Source: Tetrahymena thermophila SB210 (lineage: Eukaryota; Ciliophora; Oligohymenophorea; Hymenostomatida; Tetrahymenidae). From it: DNA of 64,000 bases. The DNA lies in assembly GCF_000189635.1 (NCBI RefSeq), contig NW_002476396.1, positions 124,001-188,000 of the forward strand, written 5' to 3'. The notes under the pieces were generated by a model. It ran no database searches, was not told where the DNA came from, and worked only from the letters and a program-made list of their open reading frames with translations. A program made the position numbers and the translations under genes. This document shows positions 39,670-52,417 of the stretch, piece after piece. Numbering within the stretch: position 1 is the stretch's first letter; each line of letters opens with the position of its first letter.

Positions 39670-42600
39670 TCAATATTTTATTTTTAAGCCAACTAATCTT
39701 TTTGATTTAAGGCATTTTACTTTCAATTATTTTGGTTTCATGATATCGTTGTTACTTTTTATAAATTAGTATAAATATAAAATTTTAAATCAATAAATAA
39801 CTCAAATAAATGTTAGTTAGCAGAATAAAAAAAAGAAAAAATAAATGAAATAAAAAACAAATTAATAAATAGATAGATAGATAGTTTTAAATTAATTCAA
39901 AAATATCACAATTTAAAACAAATAAACTATTTATTTTAACTAAAAATCAAGATAAAGTTTTAAATCAATAAATAATTCAAATAAATGTTAGTTAGCAGAA
40001 TAAAAAAAAGAAAAATAAATATTTAAAAATATAGTTTTAAATTAATTTTGAAATAGAAAAATATCACAATTCAAAACAAATAAACTATTTTTACTAAAGA
40101 TCAAGTGTCAAAATTAAGAGATTAGTGCACTTTCCTAAACTAGAAACTAAGTCTGATGATCCTTAATCACCAATTTAATTATCCCTTTTTAAATATCCAA
40201 GAAAAAATAAAGTGTTAATTTGTTAGTTAAAAGGATGAAAAATTTTAATATTAAGAAATTAATAATAAAAGTAAAATTTGAAACTGAAAAAATAAGATAA
40301 ATTAACAAGCAAACAGACAAAGAAGAAAATATATAAAAAACACAAGCAGAATTTAAAAAAAGAAAAATAAATGAAATCTTAAGAAAATAAATCAATAAAT
40401 TGTTTAAATTATTTTTTTATTCAAAAATATCACAATCCACAACAAAGATATAAACTGTTTTTACCTAAGATTAAGTGTCAAATTCTAGAGATTAGTGAAC
40501 TTTACTAAACTAGAACTTAAGCCTGATATGCCTTTATCGCTAATTGAATTTCCACTTTTGAAATATTGTAGAAAAAATATATAGTTAATTAGATAGTTAG
40601 TTAGAAGGATGAAAACAATGAAGATAACAAATAAAGTGTTTTTACCAAAATTTAAGTGTCAGTTTTGAGAGAATAGTGCACTTTTCTAAACCAGAACCTA
40701 ATCCTAATGTACCTATATCACCAATTGAATTTTCACTTTTAAAATATTGAAAAAAAAATTTAAGTTAATTAGTAATCTATAAGAAAAAATTAAAATATGA
40801 AATTATAAGAAATAAATTAATCAATTAATTAATAATAAAAGCAAAACTTGAATATGAAAAAATTAGTTAAATTAACAAACAAACAAATAATTAATTTAAT
40901 AAAAAACTCAATCATTAAAAAAAAAAAATAGATGAATACAAAAAAAGATAATAAATAAATTAATTAATTATAAGAGTTAATTAGTAAGTTATATTTTTTT
41001 AAATTCATTTTTATATTCAAAAATATCACAATCCAAAATAAATAAACTATTTTTACATCAGATTAAGTGTCAAATTTGAGAGATTAGTGCACTTTCCTAA
41101 ACCAGAACCTAAGTCTGATGCACCAATTTCCTTAATTGAATTTGATCTGTTTAAATATTTAAGAAATAATTAATTAATTAGTTAATAAGAAAAAATATTA
41201 AATAAAAAGAAATGATTTAATTAATTAATAAAAAAAGCAAAACTTGAAAATGAAAAAAGAATTTAAATTAATTAATAAACAAAAACACAAGCAGAATAAA
41301 AAAAAGAAAAGAAATTAAATAAAAATTTAATAAATCAATTAAAAGAGTTTGTTGGCTTTATTGTTTTCAATTCATTTTTATATTCAAAAATATCACAATC
41401 CAAAATAAATAAATTGTTTTTACTCTAGGTCAAGTGTCAAATTCTAGAGATTCTTGCACTTCCCTAAACCAGAACCTAAACCTGATGTACCTTCATCACC
41501 AAAACAATTTTAACTTTTTAAATATTGAAGAAAAAATAAAGAGTTAATTAATTAGTTAGGTAAAAGGAAAAAATGAAGAAATAATAAGAAATTAATTAAT
41601 AATAAAAGAAAATTTGAAAATGAAAAAATGAGTTAATTTAACAAACAAGCAAATAAATGAAAAAAAACACAAATAGAATAAATTTTACTAAAGTAAAAGT
41701 GTCAAATTTGAGAGATGAGTGCACTTTCCTAAGCCAGAACCTAAGTCTGATGCACCAATTTCACTAATTAAATTTCCACTTTTTAAAGAAAACATAAATT
41801 GTTAATAAGTTAGTTAAAAGGTAAAATTAAGTAAAATATGAAATAATAAGAAATTAATTAATTAAAAAATAAAACTAAAAAATGAAATGGGTTATATTAA
41901 TTCAATCAAATAAAAAGCTAATATATTAATTAATTAAAAGAGTTCTTTTTTTACTCTAGATTAAGTGCCAAATTTGAGAGATTAGTGCACTTTCCTAAAC
42001 CAGAAGCTAAGTTTGATATACCTTCATCATCAATAGAATTTCCACTTTTTAAGTATTGAAGAAACAATAATTAATTAATTAATTAGTTAAAAGGACAAAA
42101 TGAAGAAAAAAATATGAAATAATAAGACAGACATTAATAAATCAATAATAAAAGCAAAACTAGAAAATGAAAAAATAAAAAATAAATCAAATAAAAAACT
42201 ATTAAATAAATAAATTAAAATAGTTAGTTAGTTTTTTTTGTTTTAAATTCATTTTTATAAAACAGATAAATTTTTTTTACTCTATATTGAGTCTCAAGCA
42301 TGAGAGATTAGTGCAATTTCCTAAACCAGAAACCAAGCTTGATGCACCTTCACCGCCAATTGAATTAACACTTTTTAAATATTTTAGAAAAAATATATTA
42401 TAGTAAATTAATTAGTTAGAAAGATGAAGAAAAAATATGAAATAATAAGAAGTTAACTTTTTATAAATTTGAAATTGAAAAAACGAATTAGATTAACAAA
42501 AAAACACACAAGTAGAATAAAATAAAATAAATAAAATAAAAATCTAAGAAATAAAAAAATTAAATCAAATAAATTTGATTTACCTTAGAAAAAGTTTTAA

Positions 42601-45082
42601 ATTCTAGAGATTAGTGCACTTTCCTAAAGCAGAACCTAATTCTTATGCACCAGTTTCACCAATTAAATTTCCACTTTTAAATATTGAAGAAAACATATAT
42701 AGCTCATTAGTTAGTTAGTTAATTAGTTAAAAGGTAAAATTAAGAAAAATATGAAATAATAAGAAATAAATTTATTAAAAAACAAAAATTGAAAATTAAA
42801 AAATGAGTTAAATTAACTAATAAACAAGGAAATAAATAAATAACAAAAGCAGAATATATAAAAAAGAAAAATAAATCAAATAAAAAGCAAATAACTAATA
42901 AAATAAAAATAGTTTGCTATATTATTTTAAATTTATTTTTATATTCAAGAATATCATAATCCAAAACAAATAAACTTTTTTACTATAGATTGAGTGTAAA
43001 ATTTGAGAGATTAGAGCACTTTTCTAAACAAGAAACTAAGTTTGATACGCCAATTTCAAAAATTGAATTATTCCTTTTTAAATATTGAAAAAAAAATATA
43101 GAGTGAAATACTATATTAAAAATAAAAAATAAATCAAGAAAAATATGAAATAATAAGAAATTAATAATAAAATCAATACTTAAAAATAAAAAATTAGTTT
43201 AATATAAATAAAAAAAACATTAGCAGAATAAAAAAAAGAATGAAATAAAATGTTAATAAATAAATAAATTAAAATTGTTTTTTATATTCAAAAATATTAA
43301 AATTTAAAACAAATAAACAGTTTTTACTCTAGATATAGTGCTAAATTTGAGAGATTAGTACACTTTTCTAAGATAGAACCTAAACCTGATGTACCTTCGT
43401 CACTAATTTAATTTCCCCTTTTTAAATATTGAAGAAAAAATATATTATTAATTTGGTAATTAGATGGAATAGTATGAAATTAATCATAAAAACAAAACTT
43501 GAAAATCAAAAGATGAGTTAAATTAACAAATAAATAAATAAAAGATTAAGAAAATAATAAAAAATGAAAAAGAAATCAAATAAAAAGCTAATAAATTAAA
43601 AAATTAGAAGTGTTAGTTAGTTGTTATTTTATTTTAAATTCTTAAAAGTAATTAAAATTATAAACAACTAAAGTATTTTTACCAAAGTTTAAGTGTCAAA
43701 TTTGAGAGACTAGTGCACTTTCCTAAACCAGAGCTTAAGTCTAATGCACCAATGATACCAATTTAACTTCCACTTTTTAATTAATTATAGAAGAAAAACA
43801 CATAAGAATAAGAAATTAATTAATTAATAATTAAATCAAAACTTGAAAAAAAAAATTAGTTAAATTAGTAAGCAAATAAATAAATAAAAAACACAAGTAG
43901 AATAAAAAAAAGAAAAATAAATAAAATAAAAAGCTAATAAATAAATAAATTAAATGAGTTTGCTAGTTATATTTGTTTATATTCCTTTTTATTTTGTATG
44001 TTTGCTTAAATTTAATTATAATTGAAAAATAAAATAATATTTTTCAAAAATATCACAATCCAAAACAAATAAACTGTTTTTACCCAAGATTAAGGGTCAA
44101 ATTTTAAAGAAAAGTGCAGTTTCCTAAAGCAGAACCTATGTTTTATGCACCAATTTCATTAATTGAATTATTCCTTTTTAAATATTCAAGAAAAAACGTT
44201 TAGCTACTCTAAAATCTCGTTCAAAGCCTCTATCCTCCTTAAAAAATAAATATTTTTTAGAGGATAGATCTAAAATTTTCTTCAAAACCCCATTGAGGCA
44301 TTTATTAATTAGTTAAGGTTTTAGAGTAAGTAAGTAAGTAAGTAATTACTTAGTTAGTTAGTTATATGGATGAAAAAATAAAGAAAAAATAAAAATGAGT
44401 TAAATTAACAAAAAAATAAATAGATAAATAATAAAAACAAGCAGCATAAAAAAAGAAAAATAAATAAATCAAATAAAAAGTTAATAAATAAATAAATAAA
44501 AAGAGTTAGTTAGCTAGTTAATTAGTTAATAATATTGTTTTAAATTCATTTTTATATTCTAAAATATCACAATTAAAAATAAATAAACTTTTTATACTCT
44601 AGATTGAGTGTCAAATTTTAGAGATTAGTGCACTTTCCTAAAGCAGAACTTAAGTCTTATGCATCAATTATAACTCTTTTTAAATAAATATTGATGAAAA
44701 AATATATCGTTAGTTATTTAGCTAGCTAGAAGGAAAAAATGAAGAAAAAATAAAAAATTAATAATCCTAATAAAAATTGAATGAAAATTAGCTAAATATT
44801 AAAAAATATTTGTATTAATTTTGATGATAATTAAATTTGAAAAATAAAGTTGTATGTAAATCATTTGAAAATTAAATAAAAAAAACATTAATAATAATAT
44901 ATTAATAAATCAAACAAACAAACGTACTTACTTATATCTCAGATCAATATGGAGAACCTAAAATGATTAAAGTGAAAAGCTTAAAAACTTTTGTTATTAA
45001 TAAAAATAAATTGAAACTAAATCAATAAAAAATAAATATTTACTTCTTCTAGATTATTAAAATAATTTTTCTATTACATCAT
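39670..45082 (-). CDS. LRR protein gene 1, 14 single-LRR exons
   Basis: Seventeen exons predicted from the 3' end: 39670-39754, 40095-40184, 40465-40554, 40646-40735, 41057-41146, 41424-41513, 41689-41778, 41955-42044, 42281-42370, 42584-42673, 42984-43073, 43328-43417, 43683-43772, 44084-44173, 44598-44675, 44932-44957, 45044-45082. Together they give a 465-residue protein ending in TGA. Each middle exon encodes one ribonuclease-inhibitor-type LRR (N-x-I-G-D-E-G-A-S-x-L-G-S, then L-x-K-C-T-N-L-S-N-L-T-L-x-L). Exons begin after ...aaaag and end before gta; all junctions are phase 2 except the first (phase 0). Exon 1 encodes MMQQKNYFNNLEE and the last a basic tail with CLKSKRLV. No signal peptide or membrane segment seen, so probably intracellular and protein-binding. 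Start and splice sites are my predictions, supported by matching phases. Confidence 0.8.
40095..44675 (-). repeat. Exon-plus-intron LRR array 1
   Basis: Fourteen units of a 90-nt LRR exon (the first is 78 nt) plus intron, repeating every 180-425 bp. The introns are themselves homologous: downstream of each exon comes aaacagtttatttg...gtgatatttttgaatataaaaatgaa, then taactctttt...agctttttattt, and the branch/acceptor side ends ttcttcaatatttaaaaag (given in gene sense, with variation). The repeated unit is therefore exon and intron together. Confidence 0.85.
44205..44328. mobile_element. MITE-like 124-bp element in an LRR intron
   Basis: Inverted ends tactctaaaa (44205-44214) and ttttagagta (44319-44328) enclose a strong internal hairpin, ctatcctcc to gaggatag at about 44230-44268, and a second pair, gcctc/gaggc. 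It interrupts the intron sequence shared by the LRR units and is absent from the corresponding introns. No clear target duplication was identified. Its end sequence (ctctaaaa) loosely resembles the agagtaaaa ends of the element at 314-425, but the two are not obvious copies. Confidence 0.5.
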
Positions 45083-45821
45083 TTATTTTTTTATCTAAAA
45101 AATATTGAATAGCAATTTATTGAAATTTAATTAATTAACTTTTATATCAAATTAATTTAGATAAAATTAACAATTAAATTTTAATAATTATCAAATATAT
45201 ATTATAAATTTGCTTTTAGGATGGACCAGAAATTACAAAAAAGTTAAATTTTAAGATAAAATTAATAATTAAGATTAACAATTTTTAGTTATTTTTTTAT
45301 GCTATCATTTTATAAACCTGCTTCAAAATATTTTTTTGATTTCTTTAAATTTTTTATTACTTTATTAAATAATATTTATCGTTCTTCAAAATATATAATT
45401 CTTACTCAAGAAATAATTATTTGAGTATAGTTATATGCTTAAAATCATATTAATTTCCATTATTAATTAATTTAATTTAAATCTTTGAAATAAAAGATTC
45501 ATATTAATATAATTTAACAATACATAATAAGACATCAGCTATTATAATAAGCTTTGACTGTTAATGGTAAAATTTCTTGGTTCATTTTAAAGGAATTACC
45601 TTATTTAAGTAAATTTAATACTTAAATTTTGTTTTATTTAATAAACTATTTATTAAATAACTTATTAAAATATTTCATTGATAAATATAAAAATTATAAA
45701 AAATCAATCTATCTATGGATATTTTAGGTTAATTTATCTGCTAACAAAATATTAAAATATAAAACATATTATATTAAAGTATTCAAATATATTATTTATC
45801 TTCATTTCGCCAGCTAGTTTT
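45083..45821. other. Spacer between LRR genes 1 and 2
   Basis: 5' flank of gene 1 and 3' flank of gene 2, no gene. Bases 45083-45300 match 51830-52030 (5' flank of gene 2), and 45717-45821 match 39550-39669 (3' flank of gene 1), so gene plus flanks was duplicated in tandem with a period of about 6.15-6.75 kb. Confidence 0.65.
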
Positions 45822-48800
45822 TCAATATATTATTTTTAAGCCAACTAATCTTTTAGATTTAAGGCATTTTGCTTTCAATTATTTTGTATAATTGATATTG
45901 TTGTTACTTTTTTTATAAATTCGTGTAAATTAATTACTAAAAATAAAGAGAATAAAAATAATTTTAAATAAAATATAAAATAACAAATAATTCAAATGTT
46001 AGTTAGCAGAATAAAAAAAAAAATAAATCAAAAAAAAAAGCAAATAAATAAATATTTAAATTTTTAAATATGACAATTCAAAACAAATAAACTATTTTTA
46101 CTAAAGATCAAGTGTCAAATTTGAGAGATTAGTGCACCTTACTAAACTAGAAACTAAGTCTGATGATCCTTAATCACCAATTTAATTTTCTCTATTTAAA
46201 TATTGAAGAAAAAATAAAAAGTTAATTTTCTAGTTAAAAGGATGAAATAGTGAAGAAAAATATTAAATATTAATAATAAATGTAAAATTTTAAACTGAAA
46301 AATGAGTTAAATTAGCAATCAATCAAACAAACAAATAAATAAAAAACACAAGCAAAATAAAAAAAAGAAAAATAAATCAAATCATAAGATAATGAATAAA
46401 TAAATTGTTTTAAAATTATTTTATATTCAAAAATATCACAACCCACAACAAAGAAACAAAGAAACAAACTTTTTTTTTTTACCCAAGATCAAGTGTTAAA
46501 TTTGAGAGATTAGTACACTTTTCTAAACCAGAACCTAAGCCTGATGCACCTTCACCGCCAATTTAATTTTTACTTTTTAAAGATTAAAAAAAGAAAATAA
46601 ATAAATAAATAAATTGAAAGGGTTTGTTAGTAATATTGTTTGCTATAAATTCATTTTTATATTCAAAAATATCACAATCCAAAACAAATAAACTGTTTTT
46701 TACAAAAGATTAAGTGCCAAATTCGAGAGATTCATGCATTTTCCTAAAGCAGAACCTAAGTTTTATGCTCCAATTGCACCAATTTAATGTTCACTTTTTA
46801 AATATTGAAGAAAACATATTTAGTTAATTAGTTAACTGTAAAACTTGAAAATAAAAAAAAGAGTTAAATTAACAAACAAAGAAATTAATAAATAACCGAA
46901 AAAATATAAAGCAAAAAAAGAAAAATAAATCAAATAAAAAGCTAATTAATAAATAAATAAAAAAATTAAAAGAAATTATTATTTATTTTTTAAAATTAAT
47001 TTTTAAATTTTAAATATCTCAATCCAAAATAAATAAATAAGCTGTTTGTTTTTTTGTTTTTACAAAAGATCAAGTTCTAAATTTGAGAGATTAACACACT
47101 TTCTTAAAGCAGAAACTAAGTCTGATACACCAGTTGCACCAATTTAATTTTCCCTTTGTAAATAAAAGAAAACATATTTATCTCCTTATTTAGTTAGTTA
47201 GTTAGAAGGATAAAATGAAGAAAAAGTGTGTAATATTAAGAAATTTAATTCATGAATAATAATAAAGGCAAAACTGAAAAATGAGTTAAATTAACAAACA
47301 AACAAATAAATACATAAAAACACAAGCAGAATAAAAAAATAAAAAAAGTAAATCAAAAAAAAAGCTAATAGATTAATTAAAAGAGTTAGTTTATTATATT
47401 ATTTCAATTCATTTTTGTATTTAAATATCACAATCAAAAACAAATAAAGTGTTTTTACCAAAATTTAAGTGTCAAATTTGAGAGACCTGTGCACTCTCCT
47501 AAACCAGAACCTAAGCCTGATACACCTTCATCAATATTTGGATTTCCACTTTTAAATATTGAAAAAAAAAAATTTTGCTAATTAATTAGTAAGCTAGAAG
47601 AAAAAATTAAGAAAAAATATGAAATAATAACAAAGAAAGAAAGGAACTAATTAATATTTTTACCTTAGATCAAGTATCAAATTTGAGAGATTAGTGCACT
47701 TTCCTAAACCAGTACCTAAGTCTGATGCACCAATTGCGCCGATTGAATTTTCCCTTTTTAAATATTGAAGAAAAATTTTTTTATTTATTAGTTAGTAAAA
47801 AGGTAAAAATTAAGAAAAAATATTAAATAATAAAAAATGACTTAATTAATAAATAAAGCAAAACTTGTAAATGAAGAAAGAAGTTAAATTAATTAATAAA
47901 CAAAAACTAAAGCAGAATAAAAAAGGAAAATAAATCAAATAAAATTCTAATAAATCAATTCAAAGAGTTAGTTAGTTTTATTATTTTGAGTTCATTTTTA
48001 TATTCAAAAATATCACAATCAAAAACAAATAAACTGTTTTTACTGTAGGTCAAGTGTCAAATTTGAGAGATTACCGCACTTTCCTAAACCAGAACCTAAA
48101 CCTAATGTACCTTCATCACCAATTGAATTATTACTTTTTAAATATTCAACAAAAAATAAAGAGTTAATTAATTAATTAGTTAGTTAGTTAGTCATAAGGA
48201 AAAATAAAGAAAAATATGAAATAAATAGTAAGAAATTAATTAATTAATAATAAAACAAAATTTGAAAATGAAAAAATGAGTAAATTAACAAACAAACAAA
48301 TAAACAAATAAATAAATAATAAAAACACAAGTAGAATATAAAAAAAGAAAAATAAATAAAATGAAAAGCTAATAAATAAATTTAGAGAGTTAATTTGTTA
48401 GTTATGTTGTTTTAAATCTATTTTTATATTCAAAATATTCAAAACAAATAAATTGTTTTTACTAAAGATCAAGGGTCAAATTTGAGAGATTAGAGTATTT
48501 TCCTAAACCAGAACCTAAGTCTGATGCACCATTTGCACCAATTGAATTTTCCCTTTTTAAATATTGAAGAAAAAATATATAATTAATTAGGTAGTAAAAA
48601 GGAAAAAATGAAGAAAAAATTTTAAATAATAAGAATTAAAATGCAAAACTAGAAAATAAAAAAATGGGTTATATGAATAAGTAAACAAATAAATAAATAA
48701 AAAGCAGAAAAAAAAGAAAAATTAATCAAATAAAAAGCTAATAAATAAATAAAATTAAAAGAGTTAATTAGTTAGTTAGTTATATTATTTTAAATTAATT

Positions 48801-51800
48801 TTTATACTTTAAAATATCACAATTCAAAATAAATAAACTTTTTTTACTCTAAATAAAGTGTCAAATTTGAGAGTTTAGTACACTTTCCTAAACCAGAAAC
48901 TAAGCTTGATATACCTTCATCATCAATTAAATTTCCACTATTTAAATATTGAAGAAAAATTATATGATTAATTAAAAAGTTAGTTAAAACGAAAAATAAA
49001 GAAAAAATATAAAATAATAAGTAATAATAAAAGTAAAACTTGAAAATGAAAAATCAGTTAAATTAAAAATAAAAACATTTAAACACTAGCAAAATAAAAA
49101 AAAATAAATAAATAAATCAAATAAAAAAATATTAAGTAAATAAATAAATAAAAAGAATAAGTTAGTTAGTTATATTGTTTTAAATTCATTTTTATATTAA
49201 AAAATATCACAATCCAAAACAAATAAACTTTTTTTTACTCTAGATTGAGTGTTAAATTTGAGAGGTTAGGGCAATATCCTAAACCAGAACCTAAGCCTGA
49301 TGCACCTTCACCGCATATTTAATTACTACTTTTTAAATATTATAAAAAAATATATAGTGAATTGGTTAGTTAGAAGGATGAAAAATTAAGAAAAATATGA
49401 AATAATTAGTAAATAATAAATTAATTAATTAATAATAAAAACAAATTTTGAAAATGAAAAAATGAGTTAAATTAATAAACAAAAAAACAAACAAAAACAT
49501 TAATAGTATAAAATAAAAAAATATAAATCAAATAAGAAGCAAATAAACAAAAAAATTAAAAGAGTTAGTTAGTTATATTGTTTTAAATTTATGTTTATAT
49601 TCAATAATATCACAATTTAAAATAAATAAATTGTATTTACATTAGAAAAAGTTTCAAATTAGAGAGATTATTCCACCTTCCTAAAGCAGAACCTAAGTTT
49701 TAAGCACCAATTACACCAATTAAATTTCCACTTTTTAGATATTGAAGAAAACACAAAGAGTTCATTAATAATTTAGTTAAAAGGTAAGATTAAGAAAAAT
49801 ATGATAAAAATAAGAATTCAATTTATTAAAAAATAAAGCTTGAAATTGAAAAAATGATTTAATTTAACTAATAAACAAAGAAATAAAAAACAAAAGTAAA
49901 ATATAAAAAAAGAAAAATAAATCAAATAAAAATCAAATAAATAAAAAAATTAAAATAATTTGTAAAATTATTTTAAATTCATTTTTATCTTCAAAAATAT
50001 CACAATCCAAAGCAAATAAACATTTTTTACTCTAGATTAAGTGTAAAATTTGAGAGATTAGAGCACTTTTCTAAATCATAAACTAAGTTTGATGCTCCAA
50101 TTGCACTAATTTAATTTTTCCTTTTAAATATTGAAGAAAAAAAAGAGAGTTAATTAGTTTGTTAAAATCAAAAAATGAAGAAAAAATACGAAATAATAAG
50201 AAATTAATTAATAATAAAAAAGAAAAACATGAAAATTAAAAAATGAATAAAATTAACAAATAAATAAATAAATACATAAACATAATAATAAAAAAGAATG
50301 AAATAAAAAGTTAGTAAATAAGAAAATTAAAACTATTTTTTTTATTCAAAAATATTAAAATTTAAAACAAATAAACTTTTTTTACCCTAGATTTAGAAAT
50401 AAATTTGAGAGATTAGCGCATTTTCCTAAACCAGAACCTAAACCTGATGTACCTTCATCACGAATTGAATTTCCCCTTTTTAAATATTGAAGAAAAAATA
50501 TAAACTAATTATTTAAATATGTTAGAAAGAATTATAAGAAATTAATAATAATATCAAAATTTGAAAATGAAAAAATTAGTTAAATTAAAAAAGAAATAAA
50601 GATAAAAAAATACAAACAGAATAAAAAAAATGAAAAATAAATCAAATAAAAAGCTAATAAATTAAAAAATTAAAAGAGTTAGTACTTAATTAGTTATATT
50701 AAATTCATTTTTATATTCAAAAATATCACAATTAAAAACAAATAATGTATTATACCAAAGTTTAAGCGTCAAATTTTAGAGATTAGTACACTTTCCTAAA
50801 CCAGAACTTAAGTCTGATGCACCAATGACGCCAATTTAATTTCCACTTTTTAATAAATTATAGAAGAAAAAATATAAAGTAAATTATTTTTTAGAATAAA
50901 AGATGAAGATAAATATAATATAATAAGAAATTAGTAAAAAATAAAAGTAAAACTTGAAAATGAAAAATGAGTTAAATTTGCAAACAAACAAATAAAAAAC
51001 ACAAGTAGAATAAAAAAAAGAAAAATAAATAAAATAAAAAACTAATAAATAAGTAAATTAAATGAGTTTGCTAGTTATATTTTTTTATGTTCATTTTTTT
51101 TTCAAAAATATCACAATCTATAATAAATAAATTAACTGTTTTTTACTCAAGACTAAGGGTTAAATTTGAGAGATAAATGCAGTTTCCTAAAGCAGAACCT
51201 AATTTTGATGCACCAATTTAATCAATTGAATCCCACCTTTTTATCAGTAATAAAAAAAGAAAAATAAATAAATAAAATAAATAGCTATAAATAAATTAAA
51301 AGAGTAAAAAATATCACAATTCAAAACAAATAAATTGAATTTACGCTAGAGAAATTGTCAAATTAGAGAGATTAGTGCACTTTCCTAAAGAAAAATCTAA
51401 GTCTTAAGCACCAATTTAATTTCTTTTTAAATATTAAAGAAAAAATAAAGAGTTAATTAGTTAGTTAGAAGGAAAAAATGAAGAAAAAATATAAAATTGA
51501 AAAAAAATAATTAATAGTCATAATAAAAATTGAATGAAAATTAGCTTGAAATAACTAAAAAGTATTTTGTATTAATATAGATGTTAATTTAAATTTGAAA
51601 AATAAAATTGTAAATTATTTGAAAATTAAATAAAAAAAATATTAATAATAATAATATTAATAAATCAAGTATACTTATTATTCAGATCAATGTGGACAAC
51701 CTAAAAGGATTCAAGTGAAAAGCTTAAAAACTTTTGTTATAAATAAAAATAAATTAAAACCAAATTAATAAAAAAAAATTTAATATTTACTTCTTCTAGA

Positions 51801-51829
51801 TTATTAAAATCATTTTTCTATTGTATCAT
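45822..51829 (-). CDS. LRR protein gene 2, 16 single-LRR exons
   Basis: Nineteen exons predicted from the 3' end: 45822-45906, 46102-46191, 46483-46572, 46704-46793, 47064-47153, 47459-47548, 47664-47753, 48044-48133, 48463-48552, 48848-48937, 49239-49328, 49641-49730, 50031-50120, 50386-50475, 50756-50845, 51147-51236, 51345-51422, 51675-51700, 51791-51829. The sum is 1578 nt, 525 residues and TGA. Exon 1 encodes MIQQKNDFNNLEE, exon 2 VVHIDLNN; fifteen LRR exons are exactly 90 nt and the first is 78 nt as in gene 1. The last exon gives the basic CLKSKRLVGLKI tail. No in-frame TGA in the exons I read. It is a tandem paralogue of gene 1 with two more LRRs. A binding-scaffold role is general family knowledge; the ligand is unknown. 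Confidence 0.8.
46102..51422 (-). repeat. Exon-plus-intron LRR array 2
   Basis: Sixteen exon-intron units with spacing of 200-425 bp and the same conserved intron landmarks as array 1. Two pairs of exons lie unusually close (46483/46704 and 47459/47664, likewise 51147/51345). In those places the intervening introns are shortened, consistent with deletions or unequal exchange inside the array. Confidence 0.85.
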
Positions 51830-52417
51830 TTATTTTTTTTATTATAAATATTGAACCGAAATTTATTGAAATTTAGTTTATTATAAGTATATTAACAATT
51901 TAATTAACCTTTATATCAAATTAATTTAGATAAAATGAACAAATCAATTTTAATAATTATCAGATATAAATTTATAAATTTACTTTTAGGAGAAAAAATC
52001 ACAAAAAAGTTAAAATTTAACTTAAAATTAATTATTAAATCTTCATATTTCTATTAAAAATTTTTACATATAAAATAGTTAGAATCATGATATAAAGAAA
52101 AATTTGTGGTCTAGAGCTTTTTCATAATTCATTTTTTTGTAAGTAAGTAATTACTTGAATTTTTTCAATTTCTAACTACATACCTCCAATTCCTAATATA
52201 TTTTAAGTGTAAGCTTTAAATAGAAATATTAAGATGAATGTTAATTACACTAACTTTTTTGTGATGTCTCTTCCTAAAAGCAAATTTAAAAATTCATATT
52301 TCATAATTACTATAATTTATATATTTATTTATCTTTTTTATCCACTAATAATTAATTTATTAATTAAATTTCGATTAATTGCTATTTAATATTTTTTAAA
52401 AATAAATAAATAAATAA
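51830..52417. promoter_or_regulatory. Shared divergent intergenic region of LRR genes 2 and 3
   Basis: 588 bp separate the two start codons, which point away from each other. The halves resemble inverted copies of each other: for example the segment after the gene 2 start (aaatattgaac...aaatttattgaa) has a reversed counterpart before the gene 3 start (tttcgattaattgctatttaatattt). Any promoters for both genes must lie here or in the first introns. No specific factor site can be named; the AT content is near total. Confidence 0.45.

Noticed and set aside
40189-40395. Phe/Ile/Leu-rich hydrophobic frames in the LRR region (also 53597-53788)
   Set aside because: They are AT-rich LRR introns read in one frame; high A+T alone yields hydrophobic codons.
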